From positions 558,001 through 622,000 of the forward strand of contig NZ_CP060412.1 of the NCBI RefSeq assembly GCF_014297575.1: a DNA stretch of 64,000 bases. The letters run 5' to 3'. The notes below the pieces were generated by a model, which had not been told where the DNA came from, made no database searches, and saw nothing but the letters and a program-made list of their open reading frames with translations. Source of the DNA: Dyella telluris (lineage in GTDB: Bacteria; Pseudomonadota; Gammaproteobacteria; Xanthomonadales; Rhodanobacteraceae). This document shows, piece by piece, positions 26,510 to 34,617 of the stretch (position 1 is its first letter; the number at the start of each line of letters is the position of its first letter). A program made the position numbers and the translations under genes.

Positions 26510-27349
26510 TCAGGCCGGTTCGCCGGCCGCTTCCATGGCTTCCAGTTCCGCCAACCGGGCACGCACGGCCTGGTTCGGCTTCATCGCACGCGCCGGGGGC
26601 AACACCACGGTTTCCTCGGCGGTCAACTCGATATGCGGCAGTTCGCGCAGCGCAAAGCGACGGATGCGCGGCTGCTGGATTGGCAGCGTAGCCGCCCGAT
26701 AGACGATCAGCTCGTGGTCGAGCGGATAGTCCTGGGCCAGCAGGTCCACGAACAGTTGCCGATAGGCCGGCCCCGTGGCACGGAACCGCGCCAGCGACTG
26801 GTCGCCCACATGCCCCACCTGCCACAGCACCAGATAGCCGGTGGGGTCGATGCGGCGTTCAAACAGCAACAGCTGGCTGGCCTCGAAATGCTGGCAGCCG
26901 AAGCGGCCGGGATCGATGCCCAGGTCCGCATAGAGGCAATCCTCGGCGGAAATGCCGGGCTCCATGTGGGCGTGGAATCCCTCGGCGCGGGCCACCTCGA
27001 TGACCTTGTGCGGCGACCAGGCAAAGATGCCGGGATGCCCGTAGAACACGCCGCAGACGCGCTTGCCGGCGCGCACCTCGGCCATCATCACGGCGACCCA
27101 CTCTCGGTAGGTGGTCGCGCGCGACTTGCCTTCGCGGTAATAGGGCTGGAGGCTGCGCACGTCCGCATGCATGCGCTGTAGCCAGGCTTCCACGATGCCA
27201 TCGGACAGACCGGCAAAAACCACGTCCGACTGGGTGATGTGGCTGCGCGCCAGCGGCGTCAGGTGCGACCCCAGGGTCATGCCCAGCCCGACACACGCGA
27301 GGCTGCCGCGGCGTGTCTCTGTCGATGTCGACATCGTGGAAGGTTCCAT
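26510..27349 (-). CDS. Borosin-type peptide backbone alpha-N-methyltransferase (SonM/OphMA-like)
   Basis: A 279-residue protein of the tetrapyrrole-methylase fold that matches the borosin methyltransferases, which methylate backbone amides of ribosomal peptides with SAM. Visible family features are SLACVGLGM (SAM-binding loop, 16-24), KSRATTY with Arg77 and Tyr81 at the place of the catalytic Arg/Tyr pair, VFYGHPGIFA with Tyr103, EPGISAEDCLYADLGIDP (130-147) and YLVLWQVGHVGD. The C-terminal third (YPLDHELIVY, LPIQQPRIR) fits the bacterial split type rather than precorrin methylases. There is no fused precursor at its C terminus; the separate precursor lies 168 bp downstream. ATG at 27334 is an alternative start. 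Confidence 0.85.
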   Translation of the reverse strand: MEPSTMSTSTETRRGSLACVGLGMTLGSHLTPLARSHITQSDVVFAGLSDGIVEAWLQRMHADVRSLQPYYREGKSRATTYREWVAVMMAEVRAGKRVCGVFYGHPGIFAWSPHKVIEVARAEGFHAHMEPGISAEDCLYADLGIDPGRFGCQHFEASQLLLFERRIDPTGYLVLWQVGHVGDQSLARFRATGPAYRQLFVDLLAQDYPLDHELIVYRAATLPIQQPRIRRFALRELPHIELTAEETVVLPPARAMKPNQAVRARLAELEAMEAAGEPA

Positions 27350-27742
27350 CCGTCGATATTAAGGCAATTTTCAGCTGCCGGGGGCTCCATGCGGTCTATG
27401 ACAAAGAGCTACCCGATCCAGGCTCACGCCGCGGGGTTGAACCATGGGCGCGAAGCGCTGCGAAATAGGCATGAAGCACGAGGCAGGCAGCAGAAATCGA
27501 GCCCCTTCGCGCAGGCAACCTTTCGATGCCAGCGGGGCACTCACGCAGGTTTGGACAGCCGGTGCGCCACCCGCGCCGGCGACCGGACAGATATGACAGC
27601 GTTGGACATGGCCGGTAAAACTCCTGGCTCTTGCGGCAGCCCGGCGGATACGCGCATGGTTGCCTGCCCGGACCCCCGGCCGACTGCCCCGGCACGGGCC
27701 GCCCGCCTGTCTCCCTCCACGTGCATTTCGAGGTTTACCGCA
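27350..27742. other. 393-bp intergenic region between divergent genes
   Basis: It separates the divergent methyltransferase and peroxiredoxin genes. On the minus strand an AT-rich TTAATATCG lies only 8 bp before the methyltransferase ATG at 27349, which could be a -10 element giving a near-leaderless transcript, but no good -35 accompanies it. I see no repeat, RNA or additional gene. Confidence 0.4.
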
Positions 27743-28357
27743 ATGAACAAGCGCCTCATGGGTTCCCTGGCCACCGCCGCACTCGGCGTCGGCATGATGC
27801 TCGCCTCGCCCGCCTTTGCCGCGATCAGCCAGGGTGCAACCGCTCCCGCCTTCACCGCCCAGGCCAGCCACGACGGCAAGAGCTCCACCGTCTCCCTGGC
27901 GGATGCGCTCAAGAAGGGCCCGGTCATCGTGTACTTCTTCCCCTCGGCCTATACCGGCGGCTGCGACATCGAGGCACACGCCTTCGCCACCGAGGCGGCG
28001 AAATTCGCCGCTGCCGGGGCCACCATCATCGGCGTCTCCGCCGACTCCATCGACCGGCTCAACAAGTTCTCGGCCGACCCGAGCTACTGCGCCGGCAAGT
28101 TCCCGGTGGCTTCCGACCCGGACGGCAAGATCGCCAAGCAGTTCGACGTGAAAATGTCTGCCGCCGAACCCGGCGCCAAGGACGTGCAGGGTGAAGCCAT
28201 CGAACACGGCTTCATCTCCCGCGTGACCTTCGTGATCGGCAAGGACGGCAAGGTGGCGGCGGTGTTCTCTTCCGAAGCCGACCACCTGCACCCGCAGGAG
28301 CATGTGAGCAAGTCGCTCGCCGTGGTGCAGCAGTTGCAGGCGGGCAAGGCGCCCTGA
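27743..28357 (+). CDS. Exported peroxiredoxin (BCP/PrxQ-like)
   Basis: A 204-residue thiol peroxidase with a signal peptide (to about residue 27, AFAA), so it would reduce hydroperoxides in the periplasm. The peroxidatic Cys74 lies in FFPSAYTGGC, which keeps Pro67 and Thr71 of the P-x-x-x-T-x-x-C motif. A second Cys116 (PSYCAGKFP) could be the resolving Cys. ATG at 27743 follows CGAGGTTTACCGCA. It stands alone. Confidence 0.88.
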   Translation: MNKRLMGSLATAALGVGMMLASPAFAAISQGATAPAFTAQASHDGKSSTVSLADALKKGPVIVYFFPSAYTGGCDIEAHAFATEAAKFAAAGATIIGVSADSIDRLNKFSADPSYCAGKFPVASDPDGKIAKQFDVKMSAAEPGAKDVQGEAIEHGFISRVTFVIGKDGKVAAVFSSEADHLHPQEHVSKSLAVVQQLQAGKAP

Positions 28358-28412
28358 GGTTCGGGGCATCGGGGCAAAGGCGCTGGGTGACCAGCCCTTC
28401 GGCTGTTGAAAA

Positions 28413-28446
28413 GCGCCTCCCGCTTCCGCGGGAATGACGGTGAGGA
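28413..28446 (+). repeat. Half copy of the 'gcgggaatgacggtgagg' repeat
   Basis: The sequence ccgcgggaatgacggtgagg at about 28427-28446, preceded by cgcttc, matches one arm of the large inverted repeat at 53352-53456. It lies in the 193-bp gap between the peroxiredoxin and the acidic protein. The opposite arm is not present here. Confidence 0.65.
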
Positions 28447-28550
28447 TACCGGGCCTCCACCAGCGCCTCACCGCGCCCCGTCACGGAATCGTCGCTTGCA
28501 GTCCCACGGGGCACCCGGCAAGCTTCCGCGTTTGACCAACCGGAGCCCCC

Positions 28551-28826
28551 ATGTCCTCGCAAGAAACCATCATCCAGATCATGCCCGCCACGGGTTGGGT
28601 TGCCGTGTTCGACGAAAGCGGCGACGAGAGCGCGGAAGCGCTCGTGTGCTTCGCGCTGGTGGAGTCCGTGCAGAACGGCACCACGCGCCGTGACGTGCGC
28701 CCGATGCTGGTGAACGGCAAGCAGATCAGCTTCGCCGACGCCGCGCCGAACTTCCTGCGCGTCGAAGAACTCGAAACCTTCGAGGACGAAGAGGAAGAAG
28801 ACGAAGAGGAAGACGGCGAGGAGTAA
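28551..28826 (+). CDS. Hypothetical small protein with acidic tail
   Basis: A 91-residue protein. The first 70 residues look like a small beta-rich domain (IIQIMPATGWVAVFDE, EALVCFALVE). The last 16 are almost all Glu/Asp (EDEEEEDEEEDGEE). I do not recognise the family. It lies 1.2 kb from the borosin locus but lacks the recognition-domain pattern of the 26069-26341 peptide. A strong terminator follows, so it is probably monocistronic. Confidence 0.7.
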   Translation: MSSQETIIQIMPATGWVAVFDESGDESAEALVCFALVESVQNGTTRRDVRPMLVNGKQISFADAAPNFLRVEELETFEDEEEEDEEEDGEE

Positions 28827-28853
28827 TCCTCACCACTCCGCTTCATCCACGAC

Positions 28854-28883
28854 GGCCGGCAGCCTTGCCGGCCTTTGTTTTTT
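28854..28883 (+). terminator. Rho-independent terminator
   Basis: An 8-bp stem (28854-28861 with 28866-28873), loop GCCT, followed by TTTGTTTTTT. It ends the acidic-protein gene and touches the end of the convergent oxidoreductase gene. Confidence 0.88.
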
Positions 28884-29878
28884 CAGGGTGCCACTTCCAC
28901 GACGACCTTGCCGCGCGCTTCCCGCCGCTCGATCAGGGCGTAGGCATCGGCCACGGAGGCCAGGTCGAAACGGCGCGGGTCCACGAACGGCGTGATCTTC
29001 CCCTCATCCGCCAGCCGCGCGACATTGCGCAGGATATGGCCATGGTGTTCGCGGCCTTCGCCTGTCAGCAACGGCAGCAGGGTGAACACGCCCGAATACG
29101 TGCCGGCGCGAAACGACAGCGGCGCCAGCGCATGCGTGCCCCAGCCCAGCGCGCTCACCACGTGGCCAAAGCGCTTCACCGCATTGAACGACGCATCGAT
29201 GCCGCTGCCACCCACCGTGTCGTAGACCAGGTCGAAACCGCGTCCGCCCGTATGCTCGGCCACGTACTGCTCCACCGGCGTGTCGCGATCGATCGGCGCG
29301 GCGCCCCAGCCGCGGATCTGCTCCGCCTTGGACGCGCCGTCCACCGCGAAAACCGTGGCGCCAAAAGCGCGCGCCAGCTGGATCACGGCATGGCCCACGC
29401 CGCCGGCACCCTGCACCAGCACGGTCTGCCCGGCCTTCACCTGGGCGCGATCGACCAGGCCTTCCCATGCCGTGATGTACACCAGCGGCATCGCCGCTGC
29501 CTCGGGCACGCCGATACCGGATGGGCGTGGCGCGAGCAGGCGCGCGTCCGCCGCCTGGTATTGGGCCAGCGAACCGGGCACGCCACCGACGCCACCGGTC
29601 ATGCCGTACACCTCGTCACCGGGGCGGAAGTCGGAAACGCCCGGCCCGACACTTTCCACCACGCCGGCCATGTCGATGCCGAGGATGGCCGGCAACGGCT
29701 GCGCCGCGTGACCGGCCTTGCCGGCGCGAATCTTCAGGTCGAGCGGATTGACCGCGCTCGCCCCCACGCGCACCAGTACCTGCCCGCGCCCCGGCACGGG
29801 ACGCGGCACGTTGGCCACCTGGAAGGCGTCATCGTGTTGGGTGAGCAAGGCAGCCTGCATCGACGGAACAGCATTCAT
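28883..29878 (-). CDS. Quinone oxidoreductase-like zinc-independent alcohol dehydrogenase family protein
   Basis: A 331-residue medium-chain dehydrogenase/reductase. The N-terminal GroES-like domain contains VLVRVGASAVNPLDLKIRAG. The nucleotide-binding domain has VLVQGAGGVGHAVIQLARAFGA (NADPH-type loop). It lacks the structural-zinc cysteines, as in the QOR group. It would reduce quinones or enones. ATG at 29878 has GAGGA 8 bp upstream. A small membrane protein gene lies 17 bp upstream on the same strand and may share the transcript. Confidence 0.9.
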   Translation of the reverse strand: MNAVPSMQAALLTQHDDAFQVANVPRPVPGRGQVLVRVGASAVNPLDLKIRAGKAGHAAQPLPAILGIDMAGVVESVGPGVSDFRPGDEVYGMTGGVGGVPGSLAQYQAADARLLAPRPSGIGVPEAAAMPLVYITAWEGLVDRAQVKAGQTVLVQGAGGVGHAVIQLARAFGATVFAVDGASKAEQIRGWGAAPIDRDTPVEQYVAEHTGGRGFDLVYDTVGGSGIDASFNAVKRFGHVVSALGWGTHALAPLSFRAGTYSGVFTLLPLLTGEGREHHGHILRNVARLADEGKITPFVDPRRFDLASVADAYALIERREARGKVVVEVAP

Positions 29879-29895
29879 CGCACGGTCCTCATGAT

Positions 29896-30246
29896 TCAGC
29901 GGTACGAACCCCGCATCGCCTCGCGCCCGTTGCGCACCAGCGATACCGGTTTGCGCAACAGTGCGCCCAACGGGTGATTCGACACATAGGCCGCGCGAAT
30001 CAGCGCCATCAGCTGCTGGGAGTAAAGCGCGCACCCCACCAGCACCTGCAGCTCCAGCACGGCAAGAAACGCATCAATGCCCACGGAGTCGATGGCCAGC
30101 GCAGCGGGCGCTGACTCCGGGTGGCACAGCAATGCCAGTACCACCACCGTGGTGGCCACGCCAATCAACCACTTGCGTATGTCCTTGCGCCGCCACTCGG
30201 CCGACAGCGCCTCCAGCGTGAACCACTGCGGATCCAACCAGGCCAT
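29896..30246 (-). CDS. Hypothetical small membrane protein
   Basis: A 116-residue protein with two predicted membrane segments (about 26-42 and 56-78) and a basic C terminus. No family is recognised. The start is fixed by GGAGGTGTC directly before ATG at 30246. It lies 17 bp before the oxidoreductase gene at 29878 and is divergent from the Tat hydrolase gene at 30451. Confidence 0.75.
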   Translation of the reverse strand: MAWLDPQWFTLEALSAEWRRKDIRKWLIGVATTVVVLALLCHPESAPAALAIDSVGIDAFLAVLELQVLVGCALYSQQLMALIRAAYVSNHPLGALLRKPVSLVRNGREAMRGSYR

Positions 30247-30450
30247 GACACCTCCTTGCGGGCTCCCCCGCCCGGTCCTGCCCTGCATATAGGCGTCGAT
30301 CTGAAAACAAAAGGGGCCCCGGCGGGTTTGTATCCGAATGTATCCCCGGGCCCCTCGGGTACACGACCTTTCAATACCGCCGCTTCTCCACACAGAGGCG
30401 ACACATGCGGATGGTCTTCTATACGCCTGCCCACCGGAGAAAGACCCGCC

Positions 30451-31509
30451 ATGTCCGACCTGATCAACCCCAAGCGCCGCAGCTTCCTTGGCGCCACCGC
30501 CCTTGGCCTGGCCATGGCACCGTTCGGCTTCGCTACGCTGGCCCGTGCCGAATCCAACGGCCCGGCCGCCGACGGCGCCGCCGGCAAGCAGGTGCCCAGC
30601 GGCGGGCGCACCTCGTTCAAGTCCATCAAACACGTGAAGGCGGGCGTGCTGGACGTGGCCTATGCCGAAGATGGCCCGGCCCACGGCACACCCGTGCTGC
30701 TGCTGCACGGCTGGCCGTATGACATCTACAGCTTCGTGGATGTGGCCCCCGTCCTGGCGGCCGCCGGCTACCGCGTGATCATTCCCTGGCTGCGCGGCTA
30801 CGGCGAGACGCGCTTCCTCTCCGCCGACACCCCGCGCAACGGCCAGCAGGCAGCACTGGCGCAGGACGCCATCGACCTGCTCGATGCACTGAAGATCGAC
30901 AAGGCCATCGTCGCCGGCTTCGACTGGGGTGCACGCACGGCCGACATCCTGGCCGCGCTGTGGCCGGAACGCTGCAAGGCGCTGGTGTCGGTCAGCGGCT
31001 ACCTTATCGGCAGCCAGGAGGCCAACCATGCCCCGCTGCCGCCCAAGGCCGAGCAGCAGTGGTGGTACCAGTACTACTTCACCACCGCGCGCGGCGAAGC
31101 CGGCTACGCCAAGTACACGCACGACTTCGCGCGCCTGATCTGGGAAACGGCCTCGCCGAAGTGGGGCTTTGACGACGCCACCTTCGCCCGTTCCGCCGCC
31201 GCGCTGGACAACCCCGACCAGGTCGCCGTGGCCATCCACAACTACCGCTGGCGCCTGGGCCTGGTCGAGGGCGAGTCGCGCTTCGACGCGCTGGAGAAGA
31301 AGCTCGCCGCCTTCCCCACCATCGGCGTACCCACCATCACCATGGAAGGCGACGCCAACGGTGCCCCCCACCCGGATGCCAGCGCCTACGCCAAGAAGTT
31401 CACCGGCAAGTACGAGTACCGCCTGATCACTGGCGGCATCGGACACAACTTGCCGCAGGAAGCACCACAGGCCTTCGCCAAGGCCGTGATCGACGTCGAC
31501 CACTTTTGA
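30451..31509 (+). CDS. Tat-exported alpha/beta hydrolase with Asp nucleophile
   Basis: A 352-residue alpha/beta hydrolase with a twin-arginine signal (NPKRRSFLGATALG, residues 6-19). The nucleophile elbow is GFDWGAR with Asp158, the oxyanion loop HGWPYD at 86-91, and the catalytic His in GGIGHNLPQEA near the end. An Asp nucleophile points to epoxide hydrolase or haloalkane/haloacetate dehalogenase chemistry rather than esterase. It is followed after 20 bp by a cytochrome P460-like gene. Confidence 0.85.
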   Translation: MSDLINPKRRSFLGATALGLAMAPFGFATLARAESNGPAADGAAGKQVPSGGRTSFKSIKHVKAGVLDVAYAEDGPAHGTPVLLLHGWPYDIYSFVDVAPVLAAAGYRVIIPWLRGYGETRFLSADTPRNGQQAALAQDAIDLLDALKIDKAIVAGFDWGARTADILAALWPERCKALVSVSGYLIGSQEANHAPLPPKAEQQWWYQYYFTTARGEAGYAKYTHDFARLIWETASPKWGFDDATFARSAAALDNPDQVAVAIHNYRWRLGLVEGESRFDALEKKLAAFPTIGVPTITMEGDANGAPHPDASAYAKKFTGKYEYRLITGGIGHNLPQEAPQAFAKAVIDVDHF

Positions 31510-31529
31510 CCGGCTACCTGGACTCTTCG

Positions 31530-32039
31530 ATGAAAACCTTGCTGGCTACCACGGCCGCCATCGGAATGATGATGGCGGGCATTCTCGCCGCGACCTCGCA
31601 TGCCAGCGAGCCGGCCGCCACGCCCGCCTCGCCCGTCTACGGTGTCACCCTGCCCCAGGGTTATCGCCAGTGGGAACTCATCGCACCCGCGCTGGAGGAT
31701 GCACCGCTCAACGAACTGCGCGCGGTGGTGGGCAATGCCGTCGCGGTGGATGCCTATCACCGCGACAGCCAGCCCTTCCCCGACGGCACCGTGCTGGTGA
31801 AACTCGCCTGGAAGCGCCAACCCTCCGCCGAGTTCGCCAGCGCCACCGTGCCCGGTGCAGCCACCACTGTGCAGGTAATGGTGAAGGATTCGAGGAAATA
31901 CGCCGCCACCGGCGGCTGGGGCTTTGGGCGCTTCGTCAATGGCCAGCCCGCCGACGAAGCCCAGCACCGCACCTGCTTCGCCTGCCACGAGGCGCGCGCC
32001 AAAGGACACGACTATGTGTTCACGAGGTATGCGCCCTGA
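31530..32039 (+). CDS. Exported cytochrome P460-like protein
   Basis: A 169-residue periplasmic protein with a signal peptide (about 1-26) and a single heme c motif CFACH at 149-153 near the C terminus, as in cytochrome P460 family proteins. Upstream are the family patterns GYRQWELIAPAL and GWGFGRFVNGQP. P460 enzymes oxidise hydroxylamine or detoxify NO; many homologues in heterotrophs are of unknown role. The Lys cross-link residue cannot be confirmed. It starts 20 bp after the Tat hydrolase gene, so is likely co-transcribed. Confidence 0.83.
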   Translation: MKTLLATTAAIGMMMAGILAATSHASEPAATPASPVYGVTLPQGYRQWELIAPALEDAPLNELRAVVGNAVAVDAYHRDSQPFPDGTVLVKLAWKRQPSAEFASATVPGAATTVQVMVKDSRKYAATGGWGFGRFVNGQPADEAQHRTCFACHEARAKGHDYVFTRYAP

Positions 32040-32182
32040 GCGCTGAAAGGCGTTATCCGGCGTCCGGTCATCGGCCCGATCACGGGGACTCGACGCAACG
32101 GTGATGCGGCAGGGCCTACCCTCCAGATGAAAAGCAAAGGCATGCCTGACACGTCTGCTTTCAAACGGACAGGGAGCTGCGT

Positions 32183-32575
32183 ATGCAAGTGGAATACCGG
32201 GAAGTTCCCATGCTGGCACGGTGGCAGCACTCCAACCCGCATCGCCCCGCACCGCCCGACCTGGGTAGCGGGCAGATCCGGAGCTGGGAGTGTCGGATCG
32301 ACTCTTCCACCGTCGGGCATTGCTCCGGCAACGCGCGCACTGGCCAGGTGCTGGGCCTGATGGTTGAGCACGGCCATGAGGGCAAGGGCATCGGCACCCA
32401 GCTTCTTTCGCTGGTCGTCAGCTGGCTTCGCGCGGAGCAGGTAAAGAGGCTCTGGCTTGAAGCACCCTTGTCGCCCCAACCGCGTGCCCGCCGGTTCTAT
32501 CAGTCACGCGGGTGGGTTTCCACCGGGCGCAGGGTAGGTACTGAGATGGAGATATTCGAACTTCGGAACGAATAG
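32183..32575 (+). CDS. GNAT family N-acetyltransferase (short)
   Basis: A 130-residue protein with the C-terminal half of a GNAT fold: VLGLMVEHGHEGKGIGTQLL (acetyl-CoA loop with G-x-G-x-G-type pattern) and LEAPLSPQPRARRFYQSRGWV (motif B). The N-terminal half is shorter than usual and the target is unknown. The first 30 residues fit poorly, so the start or completeness is uncertain. Confidence 0.65.
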   Translation: MQVEYREVPMLARWQHSNPHRPAPPDLGSGQIRSWECRIDSSTVGHCSGNARTGQVLGLMVEHGHEGKGIGTQLLSLVVSWLRAEQVKRLWLEAPLSPQPRARRFYQSRGWVSTGRRVGTEMEIFELRNE

Positions 32576-32714
32576 CCGGCGACCCGAACTTTGCCGGGCC
32601 GACACGGTCCCAACCCCGACTGCTCCATACCTGCGGGACACCGCCGGCACTGGCTGCGCCCTTTCCGGCGCGGACAGGGAGGGGGCAGGCAACGCTGCCG
32701 AACGGAGTTCGCAG

Positions 32715-33413
32715 ATGGGGATGGAACAAGCCACGTCGAATGACCCTCACCCATCCGCCCGCCGGGTGGTGGCCCTGGCCGTCGCCATCAGCACCCATCT
32801 CGTCATCCTGCTGGTGATGCTTCGACCCGCAGCCCCGGGCGCCGATGCACCGGTGAAATCGGAAAGCCGCCCAGCCACGCTGAAGCTGCGCCTTGTTTCG
32901 CAACCGCGGGTGGTGTCTGCCTCGCCTCCCCCGCTACGTACGGCGGCCACATCGTTCGACCGTGCACAGCGCCCAGGAAAAGTGAAGTCACCGCCTCCCA
33001 CACACGCCTCACCGCCGGTTGTCACCAGCGCGCCGGAAACGGAGTCCCGGCCCCTGGCATTACCCGCCGTCGCCACCGGGCAGCCCGCGAACTTGGCACC
33101 CACCGACGGCGACGGTGGATTCCGTGACCGCATGCGCAACGCCCAGCACGTGCAGGATATCCATGGCGTTCCCGGTTCAGACCGCGCCGTGGCGCCAGGC
33201 ATGGCGTTGATCAACCCCATGGATCAAGGCATCGGTGCCGTGGTGCGAAACGCGCAACGCCTGTTCGGCGTCGCCGACCATCACTGCATCGACGTTGATG
33301 TCTGGCTGCACCTCAGCGCCGACGAACTCATCGCACGACACCTCACGGTGGCCGACGTCGACAAGGTCTCGGAGAAATACCACTGCAACCGACCGATGGG
33401 GCTCAACTTCTGA
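32715..33413 (+). CDS. Proline-rich membrane-anchored protein, TonB-like N terminus
   Basis: A 232-residue protein with one membrane segment (about 17-36, VVALAVAISTHLVILLVML). A Pro/Ser/Ala-rich periplasmic linker (about 45-125) and a C-terminal domain with two cysteines (HHCIDVD and YHCNRP) follow. The architecture resembles TonB, but no TonB C-terminal signature is visible. No ExbB/ExbD is adjacent. Function unknown. Confidence 0.7.
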   Translation: MGMEQATSNDPHPSARRVVALAVAISTHLVILLVMLRPAAPGADAPVKSESRPATLKLRLVSQPRVVSASPPPLRTAATSFDRAQRPGKVKSPPPTHASPPVVTSAPETESRPLALPAVATGQPANLAPTDGDGGFRDRMRNAQHVQDIHGVPGSDRAVAPGMALINPMDQGIGAVVRNAQRLFGVADHHCIDVDVWLHLSADELIARHLTVADVDKVSEKYHCNRPMGLNF

Positions 33414-33909
33414 CACCCTCCGGTTCAGACGTACCGGGTGATCCAGCCCTGGCGGCGCAACCGTCTATTGAGGACAGCCGAGGGTGTATGCGTTCGACCC
33501 GAAGCAGACATGCTCGTCGCCGGAGACCCGGAGCGAAAGCATGACAGTGCAAGCGTGGATCGGCTCTGGAACGAGCGGAGGCGCCTCACTGCAGCCCCTC
33601 AAGCCCGCACGTACTCCACGTTGTTGAAGGTCATGCTGGGAACACCCACTTCGACCATCGACAAACCCGGTTACACGCCAATTTTTCGCACGTGGTGCAT
33701 GATTCGCTGGTTCGAGCTCGTACCCCGCCCGGGTTGTCCGCATAGCAGGCTGAATTCAACCGGAAGGCAGCGCCCAGTCTGCTCACGATCAACGGGGGCA
33801 CTTCTGATGGAGGTCGGCCCGGCTGACAGATACACGTGGGTGACCATGCAGTCGGTCACCGACGAGATTCACGAATCCGGTCATCAAGAAATCATCGATC
33901 GAGGCGGCC
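33414..33909. other. 496-bp region without convincing gene
   Basis: Open frames occur on both strands, including one from 33438 that overlaps the next gene by over 100 bp, but none has recognisable content or a good ribosome site. GC appears somewhat lower than in flanking genes. This marks the left edge of the fermentation gene island. Confidence 0.4.
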
Positions 33910-34446
33910 ATGCAGCACGACGATTTCGACCTGGGCACGTCTCTCAGGATTCTGGCACTGCGGGATGGCCGGATAGTTCACGTGCGGACGATTCAGTCGC
34001 AGGACAAGGATATTCTTGACGACGCTTTTCAAAAACTCGGCAGTGAATCGCGCTACTCGCGCTTTTTCGGGACGGTGCGCGAGGTGCCGGACGATATCCT
34101 GCAGCCCGAGGCGCCGGGCCCCCATGGCCACGTCGTGGCGCTGGTTGCGCTCAGCAACGCGGGTGCCGGGGACATCATGGTCGGCGGTGCACGCTACGTG
34201 ACCAGCCCTTCGGGAGAGAACTGCGAGTTTGCCGTCACGGTTGCCGACGACTGGCGTGGCCTCGGCCTTGCCCGTCAGCTCATGCAACAGTTGATCAACA
34301 CGGCGCGCGAGCGCGAGGTTCGCCAGATGGAGGGCACCGTGTTGGCAACGAACACCGGCATGCGCGGATTGGCAAAACGACTTGGCTTCAAGGACGGTCC
34401 TTACCCGGGTGACTATTCGCTGCGGCTCGTCACGCTGGAGCTGTAA
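33910..34446 (+). CDS. GNAT family acetyltransferase linked to acetate genes
   Basis: A 178-residue acetyltransferase resembling the C-terminal GNAT domain of protein acetyltransferases (Pat/YfiQ type). Evidence: LRDGRIVHVRTIQSQDKDIL, FQKLGSESRYSRFFGTV, the acetyl-CoA loop VADDWRGLGLARQLM and ATNTGMRGLAKRLGF. It lacks the CoA-ligase-like domain of full-length Pat. Placement directly before phosphate acetyltransferase and acetate kinase suggests it may adjust enzyme activity by lysine acetylation; that is inference. Confidence 0.83.
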   Translation: MQHDDFDLGTSLRILALRDGRIVHVRTIQSQDKDILDDAFQKLGSESRYSRFFGTVREVPDDILQPEAPGPHGHVVALVALSNAGAGDIMVGGARYVTSPSGENCEFAVTVADDWRGLGLARQLMQQLINTAREREVRQMEGTVLATNTGMRGLAKRLGFKDGPYPGDYSLRLVTLEL

Positions 34447-34617
34447 AGGGAGCAAGGAGCGCCGGCCAGGACACCCCCGCCTTCCACACGCGCGGCCCTT
34501 GTCGGCGGCCTGTGGATTTGCGCCTGCTTCACGGTCCCGGGTAGATGCTCCGGCAGTCCGGACAGTCGCTCCCAATCACTCGGCAATACTCCCTGCGTCA
34601 GGCAACGAGGTCATCCC

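Noticed and set aside
26510-27349. Annotation of the methylase as precorrin/siroheme (cobalamin) methyltransferase
   Set aside because: The fold is shared, but the KSRxxTY, FYGHPG(I/V)F and GISAEDCL(Y/F)ADL segments match borosin enzymes, there are no tetrapyrrole genes nearby, and a precursor-like peptide follows.
28551-28826. Second borosin precursor
   Set aside because: It shares only an acidic tail; it lacks the helical recognition region, is on the opposite strand, and has its own terminator.
29896-31503. 535-codon minus-strand frame covering the Tat hydrolase
   Set aside because: Only its last 116 codons (start 30246, strong ribosome site) make a plausible protein; the rest is antisense to the hydrolase.
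33700-33740. tRNA-like T-arm (ggttcgagctcg) suggesting an attachment site
   Set aside because: No acceptor, anticodon or D arm could be folded around it, and there is no integrase nearby.
33438-34019. 193-codon frame upstream of the GNAT gene
   Set aside because: No ribosome site, random-looking composition, and it overlaps the well-supported GNAT gene by over 100 bp.
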